Shown: positions 13,221 through 24,616 of the stretch, in pieces
Position numbering within the stretch: the first letter of the stretch is position 1
How the letters are laid out: every line of letters begins with the position of its first letter
Assembly: GCA_022113835.1 (NCBI GenBank)
Contig: JAILWY010000007.1
Coordinates: 749,001 to 813,000 of the forward strand
Source of the DNA: Atopsyche davidsoni
Taxonomy: Eukaryota; Arthropoda; Insecta; Trichoptera; Hydrobiosidae
Direction of reading: 5' to 3'
Length of the DNA stretch: 64,000 nucleotides
Notes under the pieces: model-generated
What the model was told of the DNA's origin: nothing
Database searches by the model: none
Seen by the model: only the letters and a program-made list of their open reading frames with translations
Program-made: the position numbers and the translations under genes

Positions 13221-13745
13221 TTTTGAGTAAAATACTTGAGTGATTTTTCACATGTTCGTTTTTATTTGTGACCGGTTTCGCCAACCTTTCAAGTTGGCAT
13301 AATCAAACAATTGTTAGAGGGCTAATGTGATTTTAGTGTACCTGACAAGTGGAGGATTCTATATAATTGCTTTTTATATTAATGGGGTTATTATCTAAAG
13401 TAGTGGCTTTGGGGTGTAGCAGGAGTATCCTGTATTGGGTTTTGTCCTGTAGTGTTTTTATCTGTTAATTATAGGTTTTTGCGCAGTAAATGTTTTTTTA
13501 AAGATGTGATTTAGCAATAGGGAATAACCTGGTCATTAAGCAGGTGCTCCGGTGTGTTATCTTTTATGCGATTGATCTCTAAAATCTCTTGGCGATCGAG
13601 TTTTGTGCCTTTATTGTTTATTGTTGGTTCAAGTCGTGCTTATTATCAGAGAGGTGGAGGTTGAAGGTAGATGTTTCATCCTCCTTTTTCCATCCTCTTA
13701 TGATTCCACCAAGTACTCTCTGTTAAAAATATTGAATTTCTTATT
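13221..13745 (-). mobile_element. Penelope-like element fragment with GIY-YIG-like coding remnant
   Basis: The left end is the shared inverted-terminus block (TACTTGAGTGATTTTT, then CCGGTTTCGCCAACC and GTTGGC, hammerhead-like core on minus). The interior repeats the unique middle of the 16.8-17.3 kb copy (TGTACCTGACAAGTGGAGG; GCAGGTGCTCCGGTGTG). The right end is TTCCACCAAGTACTCTCTG. Minus-strand translation of about 13525-13690 shows a histidine-containing stretch (NLHLSDNKHDLN), then LDRQEILEI-like and LLNDQ motifs in shifted frames. That fits the C-terminal GIY-YIG endonuclease of Penelope-like retroelements. It is not intact. Confidence 0.5.
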
Positions 13746-14239
13746 ATATAAACTCATTAATTTTACTATTTTTGGAATGTGAGCTTCCCTGTAGTCCACC
13801 CTTCAGTCCCGGTGTCCGCGGGTGTTTCTTTATGGGTCCCTGAAAACACAGCGCGTTATTCAGGCCGCGGTCCGGTCGACCGAATTTCAAAAATATTGAC
13901 CGTAATACGCGAGTAATAGCGCCCTCGCCAGCGAAATACGTATTTTTATGATATTCGTAAAATACTGAGGTTTACTTATTTACAAGGGCGGCCTCTGAAA
14001 ATATCAGTGAACGGCATTTAATATTACCCAAACCTATATTTCTCATACACGTTAACAAAAAAGAGTGAACGCTATAATTTTTTTATAGAAAATCTTTATG
14101 GACCTTATTGAATAATCAATAGATCTGCGATCAACATATACACATATCTATTTTTTGGCTTCAAGTATTAACACATATTCCCTAATCAGAGAGTTTTTTT
14201 ATGTTTGTGTGAAACGATTGACTATTAATTTATTCAACA
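13746..14239. other. Unannotated stretch
   Basis: A GC-richer patch lies at about 13790-13950, then AT-rich sequence. I see no gene or repeat that I can name. Confidence 0.4.
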
Positions 14240-14410
14240 TATTTGACAGAGAATACTTGCTGGAATTCCATTTTAATATTTTAATTAACATACTTGACTG
14301 ATTTTGCCACGTGTTTAATTCAAATCAAACATCTGAAAAAATCACCAAAGTATTATTTAAGATATTAAGTAATTAATTATCACCAAGTGCGTTTGAAAAA
14401 TATTGGAAAT
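14240..14410. mobile_element. Degenerate Penelope-like foldback copy
   Basis: TTTGACAGAGAATACTTG and GGAATTCCATTTTAATA on the left are mirrored by CACCAAAGTATTATTTAA and CACCAAGTGCGTTTGAAAAA on the right. The central stem is lost. It is diverged but recognisable by order and orientation. Confidence 0.45.
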
Positions 14411-16300
14411 ATTTTATAAAATATGTTGTAAATGTTATTAACCCAATTGCGGAATAAGTATAGATTTTATCAATTATTCATTGTAATAGGATAAATAAGT
14501 ATTTCATCAAAATAGTTGAGATCAGCGCAAACATTTTGTATTCCATAAAATTGCCATGACTTGTCACTTCTAACATCAAAAATGACTCTTCATAAAGAGA
14601 AGCATTTAACGTTTCAGATTCTTCTTCAAAGCGAGCTCATGGCAGTTCGTAACTATATTTGATACATCTTAAAAGATATGCCACGGTAATCATATACTCA
14701 TACAAAGTACATTTTATATCTTCATGTCCTCGGTATAGTGACATCTTATATTGCATCGCTACTTTGTTGACACGTTTATTGTCTTGTAAAATATACCGTC
14801 GTTAAATTTCAAAGTATCAGGAATGTCCTTTCAGGAGGTTTACTGCTAGTATTTTACAAGTTATTAGGAAAGTGTTTATAATATTTTTTAGGATACCTGA
14901 AAAAGTCAAGCATTACTTTTAAATATAAGGGTTTTTTTATTATTATTTTCCAAACTTAAGTCTGTCGTAAGTTTTTGTTTATCACCTTCACCGGCTTATA
15001 TTTATTATTATTTATTTAGACTTTATAAATTTTAGTATTTATTTTAAAAGGATAAGTAAGAGCACTTTCTTAAATTACAAGATTATTTTTAAATTATTTA
15101 TTTTATAAATTGAATGCATATATGTTATATTCATAAAAAATATAAATAATAAAGTACATACCATTATATATTTCTCAGAATATATGTACAATGCTCTTGT
15201 TAATTTGATAAGGCTTTTAGCGCAAAAAGACTTCTGTCAAATCCACACACATCCTCTTTGGTCCAGTCGCTGTCCTCGTTTATCTCGATACACTCCCCCT
15301 GGCCTGGATCCCGGAGTTCCGGATGTGCAACGACGAGTCCCCGATCCGGGGTCCCCGGGGACCACCGATGCAGGGGCGTGTCGGGGATAAATCCCGTAAC
15401 TTCTGATCAGTCCGAATTAGAATCCGGGATTAAATTCCGATTTCCGGTCTGCGAGCGGCGAGCGGCGCGCCCCGACCGGAAGTCACGCCGTGGGAGCCCA
15501 GAATTGTGCCATTAGCCTAAATTATCGTATTGCAGGAGGCTTGATTGGAAATATAAGTGCAGTACATACAGTCATATAAAGTTATACAAGCTCAGATTAT
15601 CTGAGAACAAAGAGACTAAAGTAAACCGCAAGTAAAAATGTAGAAACTGCAAGAAAATCGGTTTCAGCTATACTTGTGTAGACAGAGTATAGAAAAATAT
15701 TTCGGTTAATTGAAAATTAATTTTATTAACAGTATAAATATTCCTGTTTTATTTTATTATGTGAGACGATTGTGTTCTTCGATATCGAGTTAAATATAAA
15801 TTATTTTCAATGTGATGCATAACAATTATTCCAAATCTACAACTGTCAAAATATATACCATTAATTTTTTTTTTATAAATAATCGAAATTACTATATGTA
15901 TAAATACTCGAAGCATCGTGTCAGGAACGACAATTTTATCTCTTTCATTAGGAGCAAGCGTTCCTTGCGAATTTCACCAGCGGCAATGAAGACCCGCCTT
16001 TTTCGTGGGGATAAAAATATTTGCGCAATACCGCGTTATCTTTATTTCTACGAAAATAAATAACTTTCTCATAACGCTCGCGGCCGCAGCCCGGAGTAAA
16101 TAACCAGGCAGAAAGGTTCACAATAAAAATATACATTTATGTATCTCCAATAAAAAATACACGTTTTAAGCCCCCGAGGCACGTGACTCCGCGGGCCACC
16201 CCCAGATAAGCCGCGTAAGATCGCAGATTTAATAAAAATCAATGAAGCAGGCATTGCTGTGTCCCAGTTTGTTGCCTTTTATTCGCAACGCGACTCCATC
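14411..16300. other. No supported gene
   Basis: Mostly AT-rich. A GC-rich patch at about 15240-15510 contains overlapping plus-strand frames of 68 and 85 codons without recognisable domains. A second patch at 16070-16260 is likewise unassigned. Confidence 0.4.
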
Positions 16301-16345
16301 AACCCTTGCGCCACCAACCCTTGCGCCTCTAACCCTTGCGCCGCC
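16301..16345. repeat. 15-bp tandem repeat, three copies
   Basis: AACCCTTGCGCC followed by three variable bases occurs three times in a row. Read on plus it would encode NPCA-type tetrapeptides, but the surrounding 64-codon frame has no recognisable domain, so coding is unproven. Confidence 0.7.
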
Positions 16346-16517
16346 GATGCACTCAACCAGACATCACGGGAATCGAGTGCATTTGAGATGAGACAATCGA
16401 ACGTTTACGATCATCGGTTTGTTTTGAATAAGCCGCTAACACGCTCGAATTAAAAAACCCGAATAAAAAATGTAATCGAATTGATCAGTTCTTATTCGAT
16501 GATATTTATTGTTATGA

Positions 16518-16767
16518 AATTCAATATTTTTGACAGAGAGTACTTGGTGGAATTCCATTTTAATATTTTTGAATAAAATACTTGAGTGATTTTCCACATT
16601 TTCGTTTTTATTAGTGACATTATCAAACAGAGTAAAACCGGAGTAAAAACGGTTGGTGAAACCGGTCACTAATAAAAACACAAATGTTGAAAATCACTCA
16701 AGTATTTTATTCAAAAATATTTAAATGGAATTCCCCCTAGTACTCTCTGTCAAAAATATTGAATTTC
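16518..16767. mobile_element. Penelope-like foldback element, complete arms
   Basis: The left arm runs GAAATTCAATATTTTTGACA, GAGAGTACTTGG, GGAATTCCATTTT and AAAATACTTGAGTGATTTTC. The right arm is its inverted copy, ending in CTCTCTGTCAAAAATATTG. Between them lie CATTATCAAACAGAGT and a GGTGAAACCGGTCAC block. It abuts the next copy directly. Confidence 0.65.
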
Positions 16768-17315
16768 TTAAAATACTTGAGTGATTTTCCACATGTTCGT
16801 TTTTATTTGTGACCGGTTTTAGCCAACCTTTCACGTTGGCATTATCAAACAGAGTGAGATTTTATATAATAATAATCAATTATGTAAACAATTATTAGAG
16901 GGAGAGGTTGTTGGAAAGAGAGAGAGTGATTGTCAGGTGGTAAGAGCTAATGTGATTTTAATGTACCTGACAAGTGGAGGATTCTATATAATTGCAAATT
17001 TTTGTGAACAAATGTTTTTATATTAATGGGGTAATTATCCAAAGTAGTGACTTTGGTAAATAATAGGTTTTTGCGCGGTAAATGATTTTTTAAAGATGTG
17101 ATTTAGCAATCGTGAATAATAGTGGAGACCTATTGAAAATAACCTGGTCATTAAGCAGGTGCTCCGGTGTGTTATCTTTTATGGGATTGATTTCTAAAAT
17201 CTCTTGGCGATCGAGTTTTGTGCCTTCATTGTTTATAATGCCAACGTTAAAGGTTGGCGAAACCGGTCACAAATAAAAACGAACACGTGGAAAATCACTC
17301 AAGAAAAATCGAATT
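16768..17315 (-). mobile_element. Penelope-like element with inverted termini and coding remnant
   Basis: TACTTGAGTGATTTTCC begins the left terminus and AATCACTCAAG closes the right. A CCAACC/GTTGGC stem block lies just inside each, in opposite orientations. The interior is shared with 13.2-13.7 kb. On minus, about 17110-17235, the translation reads LDRQEILEI, DNTPEHLLNDQ and SPLL. This resembles the R-x-x-x-L-E-I...LN region at the end of GIY-YIG domains of Penelope-like elements. I identify the family from this pattern plus the hammerhead-like termini, not from a search. Confidence 0.55.
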
Positions 17316-17925
17316 TCCTCAGTATTTTGATGCCCAAATAAACCAAATTTACAATTAAAATAAATTTAATAAAGTAAAATGAAACTGATCACATTATTCA
17401 TTGTATTTTTTAAATAAAGCATATTCTAACCTTAAATTTGAACTCATTTTGCAGCATTTTTTATTCGTTGCATTCAGTTGTTTTTTTTTTTAATACTACT
17501 ACTCGTTTGCTCGTTTCATGTAGTATATATGGTATATCGAAACATTCATACATGCAATACAAAGTTACAGTCAATCGCTGCATGCGGCGGGTCGCAAAGT
17601 GGCGCGCCATTGTGCGGCACAAGTGCAGGGGTTTTTAGCTTCAGTTAAGCTCCTGCAGTCCGCGAGCTTTCAGGATGCAGTTGTGACTGAAAACTGAGTC
17701 AATTGCCCGAGTGGCAGATTGCAGCGGCCATTGTGGAGGCCCGCAGCTCCTTCGGCCCCGATACTGAAGGGGTGGGTTTCAGCGATGGGCATTGAAGCAA
17801 ACTGCCAGCTGCCGCTTCCTGTGAAGCCTTTGTGTTTCTGAAGATATTTTACTTGTAGTTTTTTTACTTGAAAGATCTACTGTGTGTTGTTGAGGGACAA
17901 GGCATTTGATTCGTGAAAATCCATT
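17316..17925. other. Unassigned; GC-richer second half
   Basis: AT-rich to about 17560, then a patch at 17560-17830 rich in CTGCAG/GCAGC words. No domain or splice structure is recognised. Confidence 0.4.
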
Positions 17926-18102
17926 ATTATAATGATAAAAGTACCTTTGTATTTTGTTTTCTCATGCCTTCACATAACTGACTTAACAGTTTAGTTAAGC
18001 ATCTGATGATGACCCAGTGAATCGGGTCGAAACTAGTAATGCAAATAATTTTAATAAGCTCAATATGAAGACAAAATACAAAGGTACTTTTTCATTATAA
18101 TA
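17926..18102 (+). mobile_element. Small foldback element carrying a hammerhead-like motif
   Basis: Roughly 38-bp inverted repeats (containing AAAGTACCTTTGTATTTTG on the left and CAAAATACAAAGGTACTTT on the right) enclose about 100 bp. That centre contains the hairpin CTTAAC / GTTAAG, then CTGATGA, a GACCC / GGGTC hairpin and GAAAC. The arrangement matches the 3'-terminal structure known from Penelope-like retroelements. No coding sequence fits inside, so it is non-autonomous. Confidence 0.6.
17984..18036 (+). ncRNA. Hammerhead-ribozyme-like core
   Basis: Stem I hairpin candidate: CTTAAC pairs with GTTAAG across the loop AGTTTA. Core strand CTGATGA at 18003-18009. One extra T, then a stem II of five pairs (18011-18015 with 18024-18028). 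Core strand GAAAC at 18029-18033. This order is that of a type III hammerhead. I do not find a clean GUC or other UH cleavage trinucleotide upstream of stem I, and the extra T between core and stem II is unusual, so self-cleavage is uncertain. Confidence 0.4.
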
Positions 18103-19926
18103 TCTATTGCATGATTGTAGCTTATACTATTTGTTTCTAAAAAGCTGATTTTTTTGTTATTTGTCTTTTAACACGTACTCAATTATTTTGCTTCATTTTT
18201 CATGGACGTAAACAAAATCAACCGTGCTTTGAGACAAACAATATTTTACTCATTAATTGTACTCTGGTACAAATCAAGTTATGCTGTATTTAAATTAAAA
18301 TTGAACCATATTTATAGTTTTATATTTAAGCTATAAGCACATTCAATTCGTATTGTTAGCTAGACCACTGTACATTTATATTAAAATTAGGACACAGTTC
18401 GCTGTGTTATGTATATTTTTACAAATTTTTCGAAGACCTCGGGACATTCAGCATTACACCGAGTTGCCAACTTATTTTGTACCAAACCAGGTCTTTGTAA
18501 CATTGTTATAAACCAGGAATTTTATTCAATAAAATAACAATTTAAAACCAGTCCGCAATGTCCAATACGTTATTGAAGAATGGTTCAAATCCCACCTCTA
18601 CTGAATTTTGAGAGTGTTTTCGTATATTCGTAAAGCATTAATGTATCGGACATTGTATACTTAAGCTCTCGATGTTGATTCATACGTGACGTTAAAAACC
18701 TGATGTTTTCCCATAAAGGAGATTTTATTGATTATTAAGCACAGAAATTGGATGTGGTCCAAAGCAACTCCACCGGACGGTCCGACATCAGCTCATATCT
18801 GCGGGAACAAAGTAAAATCAAACGGCCGGAGTTTACGATGATTTAGCACAGAGCAGGCCGCGTGTGACAGAACTGACAATCTCACACAGAGCTCACCGAG
18901 AATTAGGACACTCGCTATTGTGTATATAACAAACGATTCGACCAGTGAATACTATTTCATAACAATAAATAGATATATCCGAGAATTCTGCGACAGCCTG
19001 GAAAAAAGAAAGCAAAAAAGTCTATTGATGCCCGTCACATTTGTATCATGTCCATGCTGTGTCACGTTGAAGAGTAAGCGGTCTTGTTTTGCCTGTTTTT
19101 AGGTGACACTGAATCGTGCTAGGGGCAAATGTGAAGATATAATTGATATATGCAATTACCTAAAAGTAATAAGGGTTGATTGTGTTTATTAGGTTTTTTT
19201 GTTCAAATTTATCATGAAAACTTTTTTGATACTCACTCAATTCTTGATACTCAAAAATATATACGAATCACGTGATTTGAACATTTTGTTAGTAAAAATG
19301 ATCTGAAATGAGTTCAAATATTATAAAACTTGACTATAATTCTTACAAAATACAAATAAAGATTAACGATCTTACCTTTGTATGTATATTATATTTAACT
19401 ACCATAAAATTTAAACGGTAAACCACCTGTATTATATGTGGTGAGTATGGCAAGTAATTATATCCCCGAAAACTTATTTCATAGAAAGCTTCAAAGACTT
19501 CTACTCACTTTTCGAATTTAACGGTGAAGACATTTGAAATTGAATGTCAAGACACGCCTGCATCGAGTGGAAAACTTTCAAAATGGCGCCTTGGCTAAAA
19601 TCATATCCATTCATTTTTTTTTAATTTTTAATTTAAAAAATAAATTGGATCGAGCTCTCCGCGCCAGTCGCACCGTGTAACCTCGGATTGGTTTTAAATT
19701 CAAATTTTCACAAACTAGCATCAAAGCTCGAATCAAAACAGGTCGAATAAAATTCTTGCTGTACGTTTTTAAAACCGCATCATCAAAATCTGAGTTAATT
19801 TGGTTTCTTGGGTGTCGAGCCAGTTCTTCGAAACTTCGGTCCCCGAGCTGGATCATCTCAAAAAATTTATAACAACGATCAGTTTTATCTTTGTGGTGTA
19901 TTTTTATAATAAAAATAAAGCAGCAA
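18103..19926. other. No supported gene
   Basis: AT-rich with a moderately GC-rich patch at 18760-18910 (motifs include GGACGGTCCGACATC). Small open frames at 18920 and 19611 have no recognisable features. Confidence 0.4.
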
Positions 19927-19930
19927 TTAA

Positions 19931-20370
19931 CAAACTAAAGGCGGGGCGGGTACTAGTACCCGTTTCGCTGTCATAACGCGGGGCGCGTATTAATACCTTT
20001 TTGAATGTGTTTACTCTAAAAGCGGCAGGAGGTCATTTTACTCTTTAGGTTTACAGCTCGTAATGTTTGTTTAGACTCGTCAACGTTACTTCTACCAATA
20101 CTGTCCAGTGATTCTGAACAAAGTGACAATGAAGAAGTGAAGTGGTCGGGGAATGATAATCCTCCAATTATTGAACAATTTTTAGGACAAAGTGGTGTTG
20201 TTGTGATGCCAAGTAATCCGCAAAGTGTGTATAAAGTGGTTCAATTTTTTTATAGGAAACGATTTATTTGACTACATGCAAATCAAAGAATGTATAGACT
20301 AGACTTCACACGTGCAATTTTACAACTACGCACATCAGTTTAGTCAATTTGGTTACCCGCTTAAAGTGTG
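19931..20370 (+). mobile_element. piggyBac-like element, internally deleted, copy 2
   Basis: Flanked by TTAA at 19927-19930 and 20371-20374. The ends read inward are CAAACTAAAGGCGGGG and CACACTTTAAGCGGGT, short terminal inverted repeats. GGGTACTAGTACCCG follows the left end as in copy 1. It is 440 bp long, far below an autonomous piggyBac, yet complete at both ends. It ends only 65 bp before the GPCR exon at 20436, so it sits beside that exon's branch-point region. Confidence 0.75.
20108..20300 (+). pseudogene. piggyBac transposase N-terminal fragment, copy 2
   Basis: The translation shows acidic NEEVKWSGNDNPP, then IIEQFLGQSGVVVMP and a helix ending near VVQFF. A one-base difference in a T run shifts the frame just before the GNDLFDY segment. 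It is the same part of the transposase as copy 1 and ends at the same place, so both derive from one already deleted parent. The catalytic core is absent. Confidence 0.55.
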
Positions 20371-20435
20371 TTAAATAGATTAGCTGCTTTGTTAATACCG
20401 TATGTAGCTTCATTGAGTATTTTTTTCTATTGCAG

Positions 20436-20674
20436 GTCCGTAACGCCACGGCCGTGTTCATTATGAACCTTTCCTGCTCCGACCTGCTGTTCTGCTGCTT
20501 CAACCTGCCCCTTGGGGCCTCCACCTTCTGGTCTCGCAGCTGGCTCCATGGGCGCCTACTGTGCCGGCTCTTCCCACTGCTGCGCTACGGCCTCGTGGCC
20601 GTCTCCATCTTCACCGTGCTGGCCATCACCATCAACAGATATGTCATGATCGGCCACCCCGGACTCTACCCCAA
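20436..20674 (+). CDS. Tre1: Tre1/moody-family GPCR, internal exon (TM2-TM3)
   Basis: This exon opens after a TTGCAG acceptor and closes at a GTAAGT donor at 20675, ending in phase 2. It encodes 79 residues: the VRNATAVF lead-in, TM2 (NLSCSDLLFC, with the conserved aspartate), extracellular loop 1, TM3 (LCRLFPLLRYGLVAV, with the conserved loop cysteine) and the NRY form of the DRY motif in ITINRYVMIGHPG. It splices in phase to 39979. Tre1 and moody are related insect receptors for cell migration and for the glial blood-brain barrier, both using NRY. I prefer Tre1 because of the short C-tail in the next exon, but moody is possible. The exon for the N-terminus and TM1 was not found. Confidence 0.85.
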
Positions 20675-23600
20675 GTAAGTGTCACCAAACTGTCTCAATC
20701 CTAAAAGGCTGTATGAAAAACAGACTTGTGCAAACGAACACCTAAACTCACAGCCACCCTGACCTTTCCTGAACGAATAGAGCCAATTTTTAAAGAATAT
20801 AATACATAAGAAATAGTCAAATTAATGGTAAACTGACATGGTTTTTTCAGACATTAAAAGGCGAATAATCAAAAAAAATCGTCACCTCTTAATCATGTTG
20901 TTTTTCATATTTGTTATTCCTAATGGATATTGTTTTGTATGCTTATGCTCACAAATATCTAAATACGCACTAATAAATTGGTGGATAACACGAACCTCAC
21001 GCCACGCGCATTGGAATGCTGAATATTATTATTTTCTCTGTCCTACCACGACCTGTGAGGCGATACGTGCTTTACATTCAATCATCACTGAGTTATATTT
21101 ATTATAGTTAATTCTAAACGCGAGATTAGTGTGTCCCATTTGAATAGCATGATGGAATTAATCATCGGATATTTTCCTTCCAATAAGGCTTTCGATTTTT
21201 ACCATTCAGGTTTTCTATGTAAATTGATAAAATATCTGAGCCTACATTTCAGGTGTTCATTATGTGTAAGCTTTTTTCAAGGTGAGCAAATATTATTCAG
21301 CCCTTTTTTTATAATTTTGAAAGTTAAACATTTATGTATACATAAAAATAAAAAAAATATCGTGTTCAAATATTTTTATAAAATCCCTAAATTTAATTTT
21401 CGTGAAATTTGTTTACCCAAATTATCAATTCAAATAACTTCGTACCACTTTTCATACCGAATTTTCTTGGCTCCGAACAATCCAACGCCCACGCCGATAA
21501 TCAAGTATTTTATTTTCCTTGAAATTCACTAAACTCCTTTCGTTATCTCGGGGAGGGGTGTTTTTTTTTTTATCGCGACTGGCAATGTTTACGTACTGAA
21601 AATAGTAAACCGTCATCCATCACCTTCGCATCGGCTGCGCAACAGAAACCAGTAATTTTCCCTCAGCGATCTTTCTTCGTCCGACACATCCACCCTCTCA
21701 CCTGTGAACGCCCCCAGATCTCCACCTGTTATTAATCACTCGAAATCACAGCCCGCAGAAAACTTATTTTCCAGAAGAAAACCTCACATTTGCGTTGGAA
21801 TTAAACCGTCTGAACTAGCTTTCATGTTAATCGCATTTTAATTAAGAGCCTTATCTGGTTAAAACTAAGTTTAGGCCTGATTTTGGGTTGCTTGTGTAGA
21901 AAAAATACAGCGCCAATAAAATTATTTTAAACGAGATTCAAGTACATATTCTTGTTATCTAAAATGCATAATATATAAAATTATCTCCTAACAATTTATA
22001 AGTCAAAATTTTAAATATAGTAATTTAAATAAATTATTCATAACACGTAATAATTTTACAAGCTTTCCAAAGCTTAATTATTTAAATTCCTGCTGTTTCT
22101 TTCCTTCAACTATCGTTTGAATATTAACGCTTCGCAGAGGATTAGCATAGTTGCCTGATAGCAATCGAATTTAACTTTGTATCTTCGCATTACATTTACA
22201 TAATATAAAAAAATACATTGAAATAATTAGTATTATATAAATTATTCATATTTATATTGCCTCGTAATATCGATATGATAATTTGAAAACAAACTTTTCA
22301 TAACCGTTTATCAGCTTCTTTTGAATACGCCAATTTATATGAACGGTAAAATTAAAAGCAGTTGGTTAAGGAATTGAATTTTTTACTTTGAAATTTTCAC
22401 TATACAACCCATCGACCGTGGCAACTGTTTCGCAAGACCGTGTTTTTATTAACACGCTATACAGAAGCAGAGCTGAACAAAATGGCGCACTTTACTGCAA
22501 GTACTGACCCAATGGCATAATATTTTATTTAATATCAGAAATCATTTATTCACAGGTACCCTTTATTTATTTTTTCTTATGAATATCTTCAACAAGACGA
22601 CAAAATGTAATTTGGATGTTATTATCTTATTTTTCCGCGCATCATCTCATCTCTGTCCAATTAGTATAATAGAAATATTTAATATCAATACTTTTCGTTA
22701 CGAAGTTGCTAATCGATTAATGCAAACTCTTATTTGAGAGTTCTCCTTGTCCTTTTATATTAATTACATTTAGGGTGAAATATTGTTAGCTTACATATTG
22801 TATGTAATGGTTTATTTGTAAATAAGAAAGCAGTTCAACCATCTCTCATATATATAATATATATTATATTTATTTGGAAGTTTATTTTCATCTGTTTTTC
22901 GATGAAATCCGTTTCTCTTGTCTTGATACTTCCGTGTTTTTTTTCCTATTTTTATTCATTTTTGTTTTGTGTGGCCATATCGGATACTATTATATTGTTA
23001 CCTGTAATTCAATTTGCTGACGAAAATTCTTTATTGATATGACAGCGGAGGTGTTACGAGAACACCTTATTTTTTTGATGTAAAATAATCTTGTTTTTTT
23101 CCGGCCTAAAAAATACGCGAATGTTTCTCAGAATTATACGTGAATAGTCACACTGGCAAAACTTTCACAAAAACTAAGTTCATTATATTATGGTAAAAAG
23201 ATTGTGAATCGCGTAAAATAGCATCTTTATCAGAGTTAAACTTAAGCTTATTTAAATTGAACTCTTTTTGGTAAACTCTATTGGAAGCGAAAGGCTAAAA
23301 ATTCAGATTTCCAATTATCTACCTTGATCCCGCACCGAGTTCCACAGTTTGATTTGTTTTCAGAAGTTTTTAAAAATGAAAACTTGTATATCTCGTAGTT
23401 TCTTTGAAACTTTGCAATAGACTTTATAATTATTCATTTACTTTACTTGATTTTCTTTTTTGCAACGAGAAAACATCAACTAAAAATACACCAAAACGCT
23501 TTAAATTACTCACCTTTAATTACCTGTCACCGTTGGTTTCTCAATTCGCATTCTTTGTTAATTAATGAAGCCTAGTCAATCGGACACGGCCTATAAATCA

Positions 23601-24379
23601 AAATGGCGGCGCCGCCTGCCGCGATGGCCTCCGATTTCCACCGAACAAGATGAACTAATAATTCCATCAATCTCCCGAAGAGCGATGCAATTAATCAATC
23701 CCATCATCTAATCTCCCATCGTCTAATGCTGCGGACAGAAACAATTCGGGAATTCATGCCGGTAAAGCAGCACTTACACGGATGCTATTATGAACTGCTT
23801 TTTCTGTTTGGAGATACCAGCAACTGCTTTTTTGCGACAGACGCGTATTATCTGCAATTTTCATAGAAGTCTTACAACGCCGTATGTCTGGTGAATATAG
23901 CAAGACCTCCGATTATTTTATAAAGTTTGTATTTTTTTTTTCATTAACTGAGTATATTATATATAAATTGTAAAATTCACGCAGATGTTGCTACGAAAAT
24001 TGCAGATAATGTTGCAGGTAGCTTATCGTCGCGCCCGCCATATTCAGCAGCCATACCGAATTTAAAGTAAAGCAAAAGGAGTGTTATTTAAACGCGTTTG
24101 CTTGGAAAATTATTTCGTCTGGAAAATTATTACTTTAAACGTGAGTGGAAAGAAAGAGCGACCGGCAAGTTGAGAGGCTATTTTATTATTCAATGAGGAC
24201 TGGCTGGTGCGTGCAGGTTTCGCTTCGCTCTTTTTTATTATGTGCAAGTCAATATTCGGTGTGAATATTCTCTTAACGGCCATTATAAAGGTAGCAGTAT
24301 TTGCCATAAAAAATATTTACAATTTTAATTCTTCAGTTAACTTTTATATTTTGATTTATTATGCATAATATTTTTTTAA

Positions 24380-24616
24380 GTGCTTAATCTAATGACACGA
24401 CACGACACATGCCCTTGTGATGATATTACTCCACAAACAGTGATCCACCTCGTGGGTTCATGCCCCATCTTTGGTCATCAGAGACACCAACTGGAGAGCC
24501 AATGCCGACAGGAAGGCCTGAAGTCAGTGGCGAGACACCCTCAGTTGATGAAGTCCCTGGATGGCTTCTTGAAGCGTGTCATCGGAACCATAAAGAAGAT
24601 AAACCAGGGGGTGTAG
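24380..24616 (+). pseudogene. Non-LTR retrotransposon C-terminal remnant
   Basis: The translation has CPCDDITPQTVIHLVGSCP, then IFGHQRHQLESQC. The pattern C-x-C, then T-x-x-H-L-x-x-x-C-P and a following arginine/leucine stretch is typical of the zinc-knuckle-like tail after the reverse transcriptase or RNase H of R1- and R2-like insect elements. No reverse transcriptase is seen upstream, so this is a 3'-end fragment, as expected from 5'-truncated insertions. Confidence 0.5.

Noticed and set aside
21131..21532. A 133-codon plus frame after the first GPCR exon
   Set aside because: AT-rich, Phe/Ile/Lys-dominated translation as expected from random AT-rich DNA; no domain.
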